The translations under genes and the position numbers were made by a program. From Rotaria macrura (taxonomy: Eukaryota; Rotifera; Eurotatoria; Philodinida; Philodinidae), in contig OENT01000444.1 of assembly GCA_900239685.1 (NCBI GenBank), forward strand, positions 51,879-115,878: a stretch of DNA of 64,000 nucleotides, written 5' to 3'. This document shows, in pieces, positions 1-12,073 of this stretch (its first letter is position 1; each line of letters opens with the position of its first letter). The notes under the pieces are model-generated. The model worked only from the letters and a program-made list of their open reading frames with translations, did no database searches and was not told the DNA's origin.

Positions 1-1029
1 ACCCATTCTAGACTCTTTTCGATTAGTTACTAGAACTAATTCTTAAATGAACATCGTTTCGGTTGAGAAGTGATTTGATACTCGTACAAGTTCCTTCATT
101 CAATATACTAGAAAATATATTGAGTTGAGGGATCAGTAGTACATCATAAGAAATTGAGAACTAGACCACTCCGAGGTGAACTCATCAAGCTTTGATTTTA
201 CGTGTATGAACTAATGTGATAGAAGAAAAACGTGTATGTCAACTAGCAAAAAGACCACTAGTTGATACTATCATTACAAGCTGTTGCAGTGTTTATCATG
301 TAGGTGAACTATGATGAATAGTTGAAGTGATCAATGATCGTCTACTATGGAAGATGTACGGGTACGTCAAGTTCTATTAATTATCATCATTATTGAGTTT
401 AATAAACGAATTTGTCAAGTTTTCAAGAGTGTGAAAAACGTTTGAGATACATTCAATCAACATTGGTATCTGAGATGTAAAAAAATAGCATTTTCATGAA
501 AATGAAAGATAGCTTTAGTTATAAGCGAGAGAAAATACTAGTTTTAATAGAATTTATAAAAAACATGAACCTTTAAGCAGTATCATGATTGCTCACGTTT
601 ATCCAATCATTGACATTTCTGAACAACTTATATAAGAACGTTTACTCATTATTCACATATAGATAACAATGATGAAAGGTTTTTTATCGATTTTCGCTCC
701 GAACTAGTGACTAGACATTGGTAGTCGAAATGAAATGTTCAGCAACATGACTCATGAGAGAGTTTATCAGAGCTAATCGAGTATTTTCGAACATGACAAG
801 AAAAAACTATTGAAGTACAAATATTTACAAACACACAAAAGCTAAAGTATTTTGCGGAAAGACAAAAACAGAATTTAATCTTTGGCAACAGTAGCTTCTA
901 ATCTACAAAATTAAGATTTCAATGTTCAAGTCCAAATCACAACTATGTACATATAGTAACATTTTTCTAGTCCATAGTCTTCAGAAGAGTACGAGCATTA
1001 GTTTTAGTACATAGATGATACATCAAATT
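1..1029. other. No gene seen
   Basis: AT-rich sequence. I found no convincing reading frame, RNA gene or repeat in it. It is the 3' flank of the minus-strand gene that ends at 1030. Confidence 0.5.
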
Positions 1030-1720
1030 TTATTTACCCATAATAAACATTCGTTTTAAATATCGGCAATACATAGAACGAACGCAGGATGAATACTCGC
1101 TTGTCGTTGATGACTTTTGATATGATTGATTTCGTACTAATAGTAGAAAGCATAGTGTTGCACATGCCATTTTAGCATCATGCATTGATCGACGTCTCTA
1201 GAATTTAATTTGTCGTAAATTGAATAAGACATGTATGTAATGACTTACAATCGTATTCATTTTAATTACTGCAATAGCTGAATACATTAATAATTGACAT
1301 CTAGCTTCGTATAGATAATCATCCGCATCTTTCTCAATCGGTGGATTATATAGATATTGAGATAAACTAAAGAAAGATACAGATAACATAGTTTTTATTA
1401 TAAAATGAGATTTTTTTCTTCTACTCATTCAATGCATCCTCTGTTACATCCCAATAAGATTCATGTAAACTATTCTCTAATCGTCGTAGACCAACATCAA
1501 TAGCATAGTAAAATATTGTTCTCGTCGGTAAATTTGATGTCTAATGTAGGTAAAAAAATTTAATTCAAAATTAATATAGAAATTTCGATTTAAATAATCC
1601 TACAAGTAATGTTTGAAAAGCATTTTTATTCCAATCAATACTATCAAAATGAATTCCTTCGTCGATTTGATGTAACAAGGAAACATTTTTTGTATTGTAA
1701 TCTTTGCTAGTCATATTCAT
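1030..1720 (-). CDS. Four-exon protein of unknown function, 172 aa
   Basis: I do not recognise the family. The exons are 1604-1720, 1425-1540, 1249-1366 and 1030-1197, separated by introns of 63, 58 and 51 bp. All introns are GT-AG, the last with a consensus GTAAGT donor. Exon lengths of 117, 116, 118 and 168 nt keep one frame through to a TAA stop, which is strong evidence of a real gene. The protein begins MNMTSKDYNTK, has a polar middle with aromatic residues (around YLYNPPIEKDADDYLYEA) and a hydrophobic stretch near CATLCFLLLV, and ends basic. It could be a small helical protein, but no catalytic motif is visible. The frame is also open for about 30 codons upstream of this ATG, through a microsatellite-like His/Asp-rich stretch, so the true start could lie further upstream. 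It is divergently arranged with the RPB5 gene, with 222 bp between the two start codons, so a shared promoter is likely. Confidence 0.6.
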
Positions 1721-1942
1721 TGTTAAATCTATAAAGTGTATTGTATTCGTTATAGTGTTTAGTACAAATATTAGATGATGAGGATGATCATGATTGATGG
1801 TGATGAATGAACGAACAAAATAAATTCATATCTATTGGTTGATGAATTGAACCAATGACATTGTATAAATATATCGCATAGAATAGAGTGAGTGGAGTGG
1901 AGTGTATTGGACATAGAAGTTATATTATCAAGAACAAAAAGA
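1721..1942. promoter_or_regulatory. Probable bidirectional promoter region
   Basis: This is the 222-bp spacer between the start codons of two divergent genes (the 172-aa protein and RPB5). It holds a TATAAATATA-like stretch near 1864-1873 and GATGATGATC-type low-complexity sequence. Promoter function is inferred from the gene arrangement only. Confidence 0.4.
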
Positions 1943-3835
1943 ATGGATGATGAAGCTGAAACTTATAAACTATGGCGTATTCGAAAGACTGTTTTACAGG
2001 TAAACTAATTTTACTCAATAGTTAAATCTTATCTTTCTTGTCTACATAAATTTCACTCTCATAAATTCCATAATTTGATCGATTGAATATGAAATAATAT
2101 TTATGTTTTACAATGAACTTTTCTTGTAAGAGAAAAATAAAACTATAGAAATCATCGTTATTTCAGTATTAATACGAAATATTTAATAACAACACATCAC
2201 ACAAGTGTTGCATCAGTTGCCGTTTCATATGAATAATAATGCATTAGAATATTCTATGTATGTATCATAGAGGTCAGTCAGTCATTGGAATATAGACGAA
2301 CATGTTGAATACATAATACAATCGAAAAAAAAACCTGTCCATATTCCATTGAAAAGAAATGATCTTCCGATTAGAAAAATGAGGTGTCAGAAAATGTTGA
2401 ATCATTGTTATGATTACAATCGGATATTATGAATTAATATTGATAACAAGTTCTCCAGTATATTCTTAATTTTCATTGTAACAACGTAAATATTCAATTG
2501 AACTAAAAAAGAACAGATAGCATTCAAGTTTATGAATTTTGTATTGTATTAGAAAAATATGAATGGATCTTTAGTTTCCTGAAAGACAGATTTAGTACTT
2601 AACTTTTATCAAAACGAAAGGACTCATGCGATAAACTTGCCTTTTGTGATAGATTAGTGTCAGTTAGAATATTGTATGATACTCATAGGCATCAGTGTCC
2701 ATCATCATGAATTGATTATTTTCATAGATGTGCCATGATCGTGGTTATCTTGTTAGTCAAGATGAACTTGATCAAACACTTGATCAATTTAAGGCCGTTT
2801 TTGGTGATAAACCAAGGTAAATTATTTTTGTTGAAGAAGAAGAAAAGAAAAGGAATCTATTCGAAAAACTCTCATTTTTCCTAGTGAAAATAAACCAGCA
2901 CGATCTCAATTAATTGTCATGGTCGCTCATAACGATGATCCAACAGATACAATGATTGTTCAATTTCCTGATCAACCAAAGATTGGTGTTGATAAGATAA
3001 AAGATTACTTTAAAAAAATGCAAGAAGAAAGTATACCACATTCCATTCTTGTTGTACAAACTGGTTTAACACCAGCAGCTCGTGATGTATATTGATAAAT
3101 AGAAACTTGCTCTTCGTTTAGTTAAATTAATTGACGATGATTTTTTTTGTTCTAGTTGATCAATGAATTACAGAACAAAAGCTTTTCATTTCAAGTCTTT
3201 CTTGAAAGTGAATTATTAATTAATATTACTGAACATAATGTAAGTAGATTGATTGAAAAAATTTCTGATACACCTGTTGTTCTCGTTTCTTTTTTTTTAT
3301 CGTAGCTCGTTCCAAAACATGTCATATTAACACCTGAAGAAAAACAAGAATTGCTAACACGATAGTAAAGAATCGAATTCGACTGCTATTTTAGTTTGAA
3401 TATATATTTTATTCTAGTCGTTTGAAGGAAAGTCAATTACCACGTATTCAATTTGGTGATCCTGTTGCTCGATATTTTGGCTTAAAACGTGGACAAGTAC
3501 GTATTCAATGATACTAGTTGTGTCTTTCCAGTGTGAAATAGGTTCCTTTTCTAACATAAGAGAAATTCAAATTCATCACTCACGTCATATTTTGTTACTA
3601 AGATTGAACTCAAAAATATTGCTTTTAAAGCTACCTAGTTAAAGTCCTAATATGAATATTGTCCCGATGAAAAGAAAATGATTTTACACTGACGAAGATT
3701 TTTACAACAAAAAGATTCTATTTATATATACGTATATATATATATATATATGTATACTTTATTTTTTAGGTTGTACGTATTACTCGAACGTCGGAAACAG
3801 CTGGTCGATATATAACTTATCGTTTAGTGACCTAG
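1943..3835 (+). CDS. POLR2E: RNA polymerase I/II/III subunit RPABC1 (RPB5)
   Basis: RPB5 is the shared subunit of nuclear RNA polymerases I, II and III and contributes to the lower jaw of the enzyme. The exons are 1943-1999, 2728-2816, 2885-3086, 3156-3239, 3306-3364, 3418-3496 and 3770-3835. All junctions are GT-AG and the phases add up to 211 codons, matching the family's usual 210 or so. The N-terminal jaw domain starts [19 protein letters not shown]. The conserved C-terminal assembly domain includes [33 protein letters not shown] and [20 protein letters not shown]. Intron 1 is long (728 bp), while the others are 53-273 bp. Intron 6 carries a TA dinucleotide run. A polyadenylation signal AATAAA lies at 3910-3915. 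The residues before the ATG (acaaaaaga) do not form a splice acceptor, unlike the ADSL and POLR1D genes in this window. The identification is secure. Confidence 0.95.
3723..3753. repeat. TA-rich microsatellite in RPB5 intron 6
   Basis: A (TA)n-type run interrupted by ACG, inside the last intron of the RPB5 gene. It is a simple repeat with no other feature. Confidence 0.7.
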
Positions 3836-4251
3836 GTAAAAGAAGAGAGAATTAGCTATTTGAAATAAGGTTGTTTTTGTTGTTGCTGTTGTTATTGGCG
3901 TAGAATTTCAATAAAGACACGATTCATGTCATTCTTGATTCTTTGAAATACACATTGTTATTCTTGAATAGAACGAATAATTCTGGTTGTTGAAATTTGT
4001 CTCGGCATGGTACTCAACCGAAAGATTATTGTGTATAAGAAAAACACGTTGAAAGAGCTTAATATATGCCAGGACTAAATTTTAAGAGTTTTTACCGTTT
4101 CTAGATTTGCCTACGCCAGTAAAACTGAATTTAGATGATCAAATTCACATGAGATATTTGTGTAGGTCACACGTGTGCAGTCTTTCCAGTGGGTGATGCT
4201 GAGAACGTTTTCAAGCTCCCATATCACTTCGTAACGTTGTTATGAGCGATA

Positions 4252-6833
4252 CAAGTGGGAAAAGCAGACTTCTGTACTTTTTGGTCTTCTCCACATTTCT
4301 CCGTACTTCATACTTCTCAGGACTTCTTGGTATTTCTGTCCACCTCGGCAATCATTTAAACTATTTCACTATTTTCAATTAATATCAATGATGCTCTCAT
4401 TACACCATATGTAATTAGTTCTAAATAGATAAAATTAAATCATATAGAAAACCAAAAGAGTTACATAAATACGCGAAAAAACTTGAGCTGTTTCAATAAT
4501 TAATGTAGAGCGTCAAAGCGACACTATTAAATTTTTCAATGGATCTCCACCAAAGACCAACTATAGGGTGCTTCTCTAAGGACTGTTACTTATTCTTTTT
4601 TATCCGTTGATGAGATCAAACTATCGATTGATGGAAAAAAAACACTGAAAACGAGCCTGGTGATTGCTGATTTTTGGTCCCCTCGATATTTATATTCTGC
4701 CTACCATATTTGAGGAACCTTAAGCCTCCCCACCCAAAAACAGATGTCAGCTAAGATATGTTCAAATGACATGAACTTTATTGAAAATGTAGGACCTCGA
4801 GTGAAGTAGCTATTACAAAATTTTCAGCCCATCATCATGATGTTTATGGGAGATATTGACCACGCAGAGATCAAAAATAGCTCATTTGGCGACCTGAATT
4901 TCTCGGTCCAGGTTTATGTCATATATGTAATTCTTTCTGTTTGAAAGAGTGTGTCGGGATTCAGGGCATCGCATTTCTTTTCTAAATTCTTATTTTTAAG
5001 CGACAACAAGAAATCCCAATTTCAATGAATAAAAAACTGAAAAATGGAGAAGGGGATTTCTAATGATCTTACCTTATATGATAATAAAAAAATTAACTTA
5101 AAATAAGGGCCCTGTGGTGCCTTGCATCTTGGCTTGTTCTCTGCAACAAAAACTGTATCAGCACAAACTCAGTCGGATTATAACGGGAAACACGAAACAC
5201 CCGTTTTGCTAATTCACTTAATTTACAGTTTACAACATCAACAAGAAAATAATCCTAATAAATTCCAACTAGACGTTATTTATAATTGATCTCTGATAGA
5301 CCTCTGAACTCTGTCTATCACAATCTATAGGGGGACGAGGGGGTGCAAATTCCTATCCTATATACTTCAATACTCCTCTCAAATCGTGTTTCACAAAATT
5401 AAATTCGTAACATGACCTGGTCAGGGAAATTTGGGTTTTGCGTCCGATCTATCATGAACTGAGAAAAAACGAAAAATATATCCGGCTTTTAGCGAAAACA
5501 GTTTATTTTGCGAGTAGGGGATGAAAAAGTCTTAGAATATTTTTGGGAAAAGGAGGCGCAGAGAACAACGTTTTGTCGCTAATGAAAGATCAGATCTTGG
5601 GGTATCTTCACATTTATTTGTCTCAATTTCGAAGCTTCTGAAGAAAATTAATTGTTTCTTTTATAGCAGGAGGAGTTCGAACGGCACTAAGTGTGGTTAC
5701 CTGTGTTGTCATCTATTCGCTTTTTTAGGTTGTCTCTTGCGCTGTGCTGTCTCTCTCTTGCTATTGTGTTCTTCGCGAATGTTGTTGAAAGTCATTATTA
5801 TATAGTTACTACAAGAAGATATCCACTTTTTGAGTCGGGGGTGTGTTTTTGTTGAGTCTCTGAATTTTGAAATTATATTCTAATCTCAGTGTGATAAATC
5901 TAAATCTTACATCGTTATATTAGATTTCTTTGCATCTTCTACACTGTAAGAAAAAATCTTAAAATAATAAACCCTATGAAAAGGTTTATGCCCGTCCTAA
6001 ACCCTTCATCGTATATTAATAAACCCTTTTATTGTTTATTGACAGCTTCCTAGAGCCTTTAAGGGTTTCGGAGAAGCTCAAATACGGAAAAAAGGGTTTA
6101 TTAATATACGGTGAAGGGTTAAGGACTTGCAAAAACCCTTTTCATCGGGTTTATTATTCTACGATTATTTTTTACAGTGTATAATAGAACTATCAATAAG
6201 AATGTTAATCAATTCTATTGATATTGTTTATCTGGCATTGAGCTAGCCGCATATAAAGGCATCTCAGGGAGCTTAAATTCAAGCACAAATAGGTATCGAA
6301 AAAAATCTACTCTTCGTTATTTATTTTTTGGTAGAGCACTTATTGACAGACTGTATTCCTAGAGGCAAAAGTGACAAAGTATACATCTTCCCAAACTTAG
6401 TTTGGTTTCTATCGAAAATACTTGCGCTCTCTAAAGCATTGTGAATTTAGATAAATTTTAATTAAAATTAAGCATAAAGTAGCAGTCCTTCAATCTACAT
6501 TTTCTAGTTCTGGTTTTTCAAGTATTTTGAAAACTCTTTAATTTCATCTGACACTATTTACATAAACAATTAGTGTGTCGGCTGTTAATAGTGAAATCTA
6601 TTGAGTTATCCAATGATCGACTCTTGAGTTATCTAAACAGTCGTAAATATGATAAAAATCTCTCATAATTTTCTGTTTGAATTGTTATTTTTCAGACAAA
6701 TATAGTTTAAGGATCTTCACAGCAAGTTCTGCACTCATTGTACTTCTCGGTACTTCTGTACTTCTTCGTACTTCTTGGTACTTCTGTACTTCTGAAGTAC
6801 AGAAGTCTGCTTTCTCCTCCCTGGAACGATGCC
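4252..6833. mobile_element. Candidate old hAT-like element, 2.58 kb
   Basis: The left end CAAGTGGGAAAAGCAGACTT and the reverse complement of the right end, CAGGGAGGAGAAAGCAGACT, are clearly related and share AAAGCAGACTTCTGTACTT just inside. The right arm is a run of GTACTTCT/GTACTTCG repeats and the left arm a decayed version of it. The flanks GAGCGATA (4244-4251) and GAACGATG (6834-6841) match at 6 of 8 positions, consistent with an old 8-bp hAT-type target duplication. The interior has no usable transposase frame and contains a younger TA-flanked MITE. The inverted ends are visible. Treating them as the two ends of one element is inference. Confidence 0.4.
5942..6179. mobile_element. Tc1/mariner-type MITE, 238 bp
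   Basis: The near-perfect inverted repeat starts CACTGTAAGAAAAAATC on the left and, read from the other strand, CACTGTAAAAAATAATC on the right. It is flanked by TA on both sides (5940-5941 and 6180-6181). The arms continue for about 90 bp with AATAAACCC and TATATTAATAAACCC in matching order around a short centre. TIRs beginning CACTG with a TA target duplication are typical of non-autonomous Tc1/mariner elements. There is no coding capacity. Confidence 0.8.
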
Positions 6834-6841
6834 ACAATGAA

Positions 6842-7863
6842 ATTTGCAGAAATTTGCAGAGAAATAGTTAGACATGACATCCTTCTAATCGTTACACATT
6901 CATACATAAGTAAATGAGTGAGTGGAATCGACTGTGAACTGACGATATACATCTCTTTCAATAAATGCAATGTTTCACCCGAAAGCTGTAGTTCTGAATA
7001 AAACTTTGTTAAAAAATTTGATCTGAACGATATGTATGGTGTTATGAGTATCCTTTCGAAATTCGATACTTTTCCAAGCTGCAGAATAACATGCTAAAAT
7101 TGTAACACTAGGAATGACCGATGATGTGAAAAATTGTCACCCCTAGCGATATCTAATACTATGATGTTTCTTAAAATTTTTTCCCGTGGGATGGTTGTAT
7201 ACATATCATGTTAATACTGAACGTGAATGTCTGAATATGAAAATTATATCTCTTGAAACATTGCTCTGACTTCAACATATCGAAAAAATGGTGGCCAATT
7301 CTCCGATGAGTAATTATAGTCATGTTGAATATGAATGCGAGCATTCGTATGGTTCAGATCACGAAGTCCAATATCCAAGTCGATAAGCATCCATATGTGA
7401 GTCTACGAGTCAAAACTATACATTTATCATCAGTACATATACTAAACTACATTCATGTTGTGATCCATTAATTTTAGATCAACTTGTGAGACAGTTTGTT
7501 TTAATAAGCCTGAACTGTTCAGACCTACGGAAAATTTCTCTGGATCAATGTCACACTAGCATGATCGTTATTCAAGATGATCGGAAGATATGTGTGATAT
7601 TAGTAATGTTATTTGTGATTCTTTGCGTTGGAGAATGTGTTGTTGAAAATAATTTTGTTACTATAGCAAATGTTTTTTCAGGAAGTGAAAGAACTTTCAA
7701 ATAATAACTCATTTTGTAATAGACAAAACCATTGTTGCAATATGATTGGGTTGAATCTAAATAATTCTCATTCAGAATATGGTTTTTTCGAATCTCTAAT
7801 GCCTTGTATTCAAATTCAAGTGACCTCGACTAGTCAATGAATTCCTCATACACTGAAGCAATG
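6842..7863. other. Spacer, no secure gene
   Basis: Two short plus-strand frames look mildly coding (7290-7388 and 7486-7704) but have no recognisable motif or matching splice sites. They may be exon relics, and I do not call a gene. Confidence 0.35.
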
Positions 7864-9974
7864 TCACCGTAATATTAAGCAAAGTTGAGAATATTTTGAT
7901 TTAGAGCTTTCCATAGCGTTTTCAACAGTTTCAAGCTGTTTCATGTAGTTGCTCATGTTACGATGCAATACATCGGTGTTATCATAGAAGGAAGGGTAAT
8001 CAGGGATGATCTTGCGTGACAATTTTTCGTTTGATGACGAGACATTTTTCATCGATAAAAAACTGCTGCTTGGTGTTATTCTAGGTTCCCGTTTTACTTC
8101 TCTGATATTATAATAGATAGATGCTTTAGTTCTATCACCCAATGTATATCCTACCAGCACGATTAATAATACTTCGGCATTATTGGATTGACCTATTTGA
8201 CACAATAAGCTACGCAGTCAACACCATCCAATCTAATTTGATATTTCTTGAAGTATAAAATTAGCTATTCGACGTAGTTGTTGATTCCCGTCTCATGTAA
8301 AATTGAGGTCTACTTGATAAGTTGGATGATTATAACGTTATGCCTGGAAGTAATAACTTTCTCTTCTATCTTGTGGTAACTCGCTTTTACGAATGAAAGC
8401 AAAAGGAATCAATGATATATTCAGATTAATGACCAATTGAGAAAGGATACCAACCATATCGTCGTTTCTTAAGTTGCCTGTAGCGAATTTGAGAAAGATT
8501 TCTCTATTTATATTCATGGATAAAAAATGATTAAAAGACTGAAGTCCACCTTTACTTTTCGAAAATCTATTGAAGTCTGCTGTTAATAGTCACTGACCTC
8601 GATAAACTGGGAATGCTGTTCTATTATAGAAACAGATTTGATTATTTACTGTGATCTTCGGAAAGAAAAAAATCTCCTCTTAAAACAATGTCACTTGAAG
8701 TGTCCGCAATGCTCCATTGGTATTTTATATTTGAAAAATGCATGTGTTTATCTCCCAATGACCATGAATAATTTATAGATATGTTCAAATTCATCGATAG
8801 CTATTATTTCTTTGCTATTATACTCATATTTGCAGTGGCAATACCTTGCCAAGATGTTGCAGGATGTCGGTCATGTTTGACGCCACAGATGATTTCCTTG
8901 AACACCTGTGAATACATGAAGTTCTGTTCCAGCTGATTGAATTTTTGATTTGCAGCTTCTTCCTTTTTTCCCATTAATGCTTGTAAACATATTGTTTTGA
9001 TTGCATTTTTAGACTGCTATATGCAAAGTATCAAAAATGGTGCTCTATCCATGCATGTAAAGCTTTGATTTTCGTCCAATTTGTTTGTCCCATACATGAT
9101 TGTGTTGTTTAGTGCCACAGAAGATGTAACTATATATATATATACGTATCATCTAATAATGGCATATCGTGAATGACTGGATCGAGAAGTTGTCCAAGTG
9201 CTCTAAAAGAAATAATAAATGCGGCTTCTTTGTCATTTTCGATTAGACTTTGGATACATTATTTTGCCGTAGTACAAAGGCTCCGCCTCATTAACTACAG
9301 TTAACAATTGTATCAGTTTATATCGACAATCTTCGTTTACTAGATTAATATTTTTATTGACTCACATGACTGAGTACCTTTCAGATGCTTGTTGTCTTCT
9401 TCGCATGACTATTGATAAATCCATTGCACTTCTAAAAGGGGCTTGCTGGAAAATGTCGAAAAATGAAAATTTTCTGACTGAGAAATGAAACCGAAATATT
9501 TTAGGATATGAATATCAGTGTAGATTGCTGCCAGTGAATACAGATCTTAAAGTAATCAAAACAATCCACATCTGCACTTTCGAAGTGTCCGAAATCTTAC
9601 TTCAATCATTTGTAAAGCTTTACTGTTGTATAAGATTTTCTACAATCTTATACAACAGATCTAAAAAAAACTACAAGATTGATCGAGAGTCTTAGGATAA
9701 AACTGTTGAGACCAGGAAGCTTTGTATCGTTTCTATCTGTTCTTAAAAGAACTATTATGTAAGATCTTACCATCTGTTTTTTTACCTGTGGAAGTATAGT
9801 TTCTATATGACATCCCCACTGTCCAGCTTCACTCATTATTTTTAAAAAATGTTTTGTATTTTCTAGAATTAAAACAAACATTTGAATCTGACTTATCAGA
9901 GTAGTACCGAATTTCTTTCTTAGAAAACTGTTCGTGTACAAAGTAATGAAAATTCTGAGATCATCCTCAACCAT
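7864..9974 (-). pseudogene. Decayed multi-exon gene, family unknown
   Basis: Several minus-strand stretches read like real protein but cannot be joined into one clean frame. From upstream to downstream they are: 9648-9974 (starts MVEDDLRIFITLY), about 9380-9450 (FRSAMDLSIVMRRRQQASER), about 9140-9275 (IENDKEAAFIISFRALGQLL), about 8800-9020 (MGKKEEAANQKFNQLEQNF, then HDRHPATSWQGIATANM) and 7864-8205 (ends SSKSKYSQLCLILR). A good donor, GTGAGT, follows the second piece. The frame that opens the third piece has an in-frame TAA just upstream of it (near 9270), and the splice phases I tried do not agree. I do not recognise the family. It looks like an intracellular helical protein and no catalytic motif is visible. 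An intact gene with unusual introns is a less likely alternative. Confidence 0.35.
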
Positions 9975-10333
9975 GTCGAAAGCAGAAATTTCTAGTCCTT
10001 TTTATTTGAGATAGATTTTATAAGAAATCAAGGCGCTCGTATATGCAGACGGCTTTGAATCAAAGATAACATATCAAAATAGTGTGATCATCCTGGAATG
10101 AATTGAGAAAGATTGAAACTCTTCCATAATATATAACTGTCGTAGCCAAAATAATGCTTAACACTTTATTTAGTTCTTTTTTTTTAAATACATACACCTT
10201 AGTTTCATATATATGTCTGTTATATGCTTGTGTTCAGTAAGAGTATTCGTTGGTGTGTTGAAATTCTATAACGTAGATGTAATTTTTTGAATTGTAACAG
10301 TAGTGTTATCTTCGAGTAAATGTCCTGCAATAA

Positions 10334-12073
10334 TCAAGGATTCGTCGGAATCAATTTATGATTTTGAATAAGACGATAGTGTGGTGGTTCACCAATCTTC
10401 AATGTTTTACAAGCTAAGTTTCGTTCGTAATATCGACCGGTCAGATCAATTTTGTTTTGCATGCATGCATCTACGTTCTTTTTTAACCATGATGTTAAAC
10501 TATTGTGCACTATTGTCTGAATGTCTTCAATCGATATATGATATTTCTTGTTCAACAAACGGGCCAATGGTTCAATATGTTTCGTATAAATCGTATGATG
10601 CAAATAAAGCGTGGAAACAGTTACTCGTTGTATCAATTTTTGCTCAGTAGACGCTGGAGGTACCGGAGCAAATATCAACGATGCCAATTTTCCTCCGTGG
10701 ATTATTTTATTTTTTTCGCATTCAGAATCCTTGAGAAGTAGACCTGCGAAACATTTTCGCTGCATATCGAATAGGTAGGCTACATTTTGTGTGTGAGCAT
10801 CAGGTACCCAACGAATAGATATGAAATGCAACTGAGCACCGATAATTGCATCCGATATGTCCCTAAACAATGCTACTGGTTCGAAACCAAACTCAACAAA
10901 ACTTTCGAATAATGTTTTTCCAGGTGTAATAATATTTCGTGCGGTAAGAGCACATGCTGTAACTGGTGTCAAATTTTCAGGAACACCAGTAATGGTTTTA
11001 TTGCTGTATGCATCTCTCAGTCCACCACGAATGTAAAATGTTGTATTGTCATCGCCTTTGACTTGAGCGGCGAACAATGTCGGCAGTATCCAAACGCGAT
11101 CCGGCAGTTTTTCAAGACTTGCTAACTGTGCAACAATTCGAGCACATTCAATGGCATCCTCAGCTGTAGTCCAATCAATAATACGATTTTCTGATGTAAT
11201 TTGAGCTGGGAAACTTGTCTTAATTTGAAAATCTCCTTCAACTGGAATAAAACTACGTTTAGATAATAGAACAAATGCATCGATCGAATCTATAACATTG
11301 GCTTGTTTATTTGATATGTTAACTGCGTAGCTGTTCATCGGTACTTCATGTTTGTCTGTGTAAAATTTAAATCTATCCAAAAGATGCTCTGGAATCGAAC
11401 CTGCTTCGAGCATAGTAGAATTTTCATGTGAAACAAGCTGGATCTGAGCAGTTCCATGTAAGAATGCTACCGGTATTGGATGATGTTCTATTGCATAAGG
11501 CTTTTGACCGAGCATCACATTCTTTATTGGATTTCCCGTTGATCCATCGATATTGCCACATGCTTCAGTAATAATCAATGCCTCACGTGCAGGTAATTGT
11601 GCTAATAGCATGGCATATGCTTTAGATTTTTTCGGATCGAAATTCAACAGCAATGAAGGTTCAACCAAATTTGCAAGAGATTCATAGATCTTCGGTGAAG
11701 TTGTTTGACATTGTTCATAAATTGCTTCGAGATAATCAGTTGCTTCGATATTTTGTTTTAGAATCGAACATTGTTTTTCATCGAGGCCAAGTAAAAGTAG
11801 ATCCGCTATATTTTGTACAGGATGTTCATCAATCATAATAGTTCCCCATTCGAAATTTTCTACTTCGTCCGAAAAGGGATTTTTTTCACATTTGGCGATG
11901 ATAGAATGTCGTGCGTTCGAATCATGAATACCTACGATAATTGCTTTTATTGTATTGCTATGTGGCCATTGTATGTCAACAGCTGTTTCATTCACCAGAG
12001 CTTCAAGTAAATTTGAAGCTGTTCTTTGAAAACCAATCGTCATTTTTCTATTAAAGAAAAGAATATTACGCAT
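10334..12073 (-). CDS. IucA/IucC-like (NIS) siderophore synthetase, 579 aa
   Basis: Enzymes of this family activate a carboxylate such as citrate with ATP and join it to an amine or alcohol, building hydroxamate or carboxylate siderophores without an NRPS. The reading frame is a single uninterrupted exon. The family's ATP-site residues appear in order with the spacing I recall for AcsD: Ser271, Arg273, Lys285 (14 after Ser), Thr293 (8 after Lys) and Arg297 (4 after Thr) in SKRSFIPVEGDFQIK and QITSENR. These are followed by Asp425-His427-Gln429-Asn430 in DAHTQN and Asp449 in LLLKDSE (usual motif EAHxQN then RD). The C-terminus ends with a LTGRYYERNLACKTLKIG segment like the family's thumb helices. 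Asp425 replaces the usual Glu. The first 170 residues are divergent. Met11 is an alternative start. The intronless, bacterial-type gene among intron-rich neighbours suggests horizontal transfer. No other siderophore gene lies nearby. The substrate cannot be predicted. Confidence 0.72.
   Translation of the reverse strand: MRNILFFNRKMTIGFQRTASNLLEALVNETAVDIQWPHSNTIKAIIVGIHDSNARHSIIAKCEKNPFSDEVENFEWGTIMIDEHPVQNIADLLLLGLDEKQCSILKQNIEATDYLEAIYEQCQTTSPKIYESLANLVEPSLLLNFDPKKSKAYAMLLAQLPAREALIITEACGNIDGSTGNPIKNVMLGQKPYAIEHHPIPVAFLHGTAQIQLVSHENSTMLEAGSIPEHLLDRFKFYTDKHEVPMNSYAVNISNKQANVIDSIDAFVLLSKRSFIPVEGDFQIKTSFPAQITSENRIIDWTTAEDAIECARIVAQLASLEKLPDRVWILPTLFAAQVKGDDNTTFYIRGGLRDAYSNKTITGVPENLTPVTACALTARNIITPGKTLFESFVEFGFEPVALFRDISDAIIGAQLHFISIRWVPDAHTQNVAYLFDMQRKCFAGLLLKDSECEKNKIIHGGKLASLIFAPVPPASTEQKLIQRVTVSTLYLHHTIYTKHIEPLARLLNKKYHISIEDIQTIVHNSLTSWLKKNVDACMQNKIDLTGRYYERNLACKTLKIGEPPHYRLIQNHKLIPTNP

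Noticed and set aside
1730-1815. ATM-like DHPHH motif upstream of the four-exon gene's ATG
   Set aside because: The motif comes from a GATGATGATC microsatellite, and nothing else of an ATM kinase follows.
10381-12010. Plus-strand frames opposite the siderophore-synthetase-like gene
   Set aside because: Shadow frames of the 579-aa minus-strand gene, without motifs of their own.
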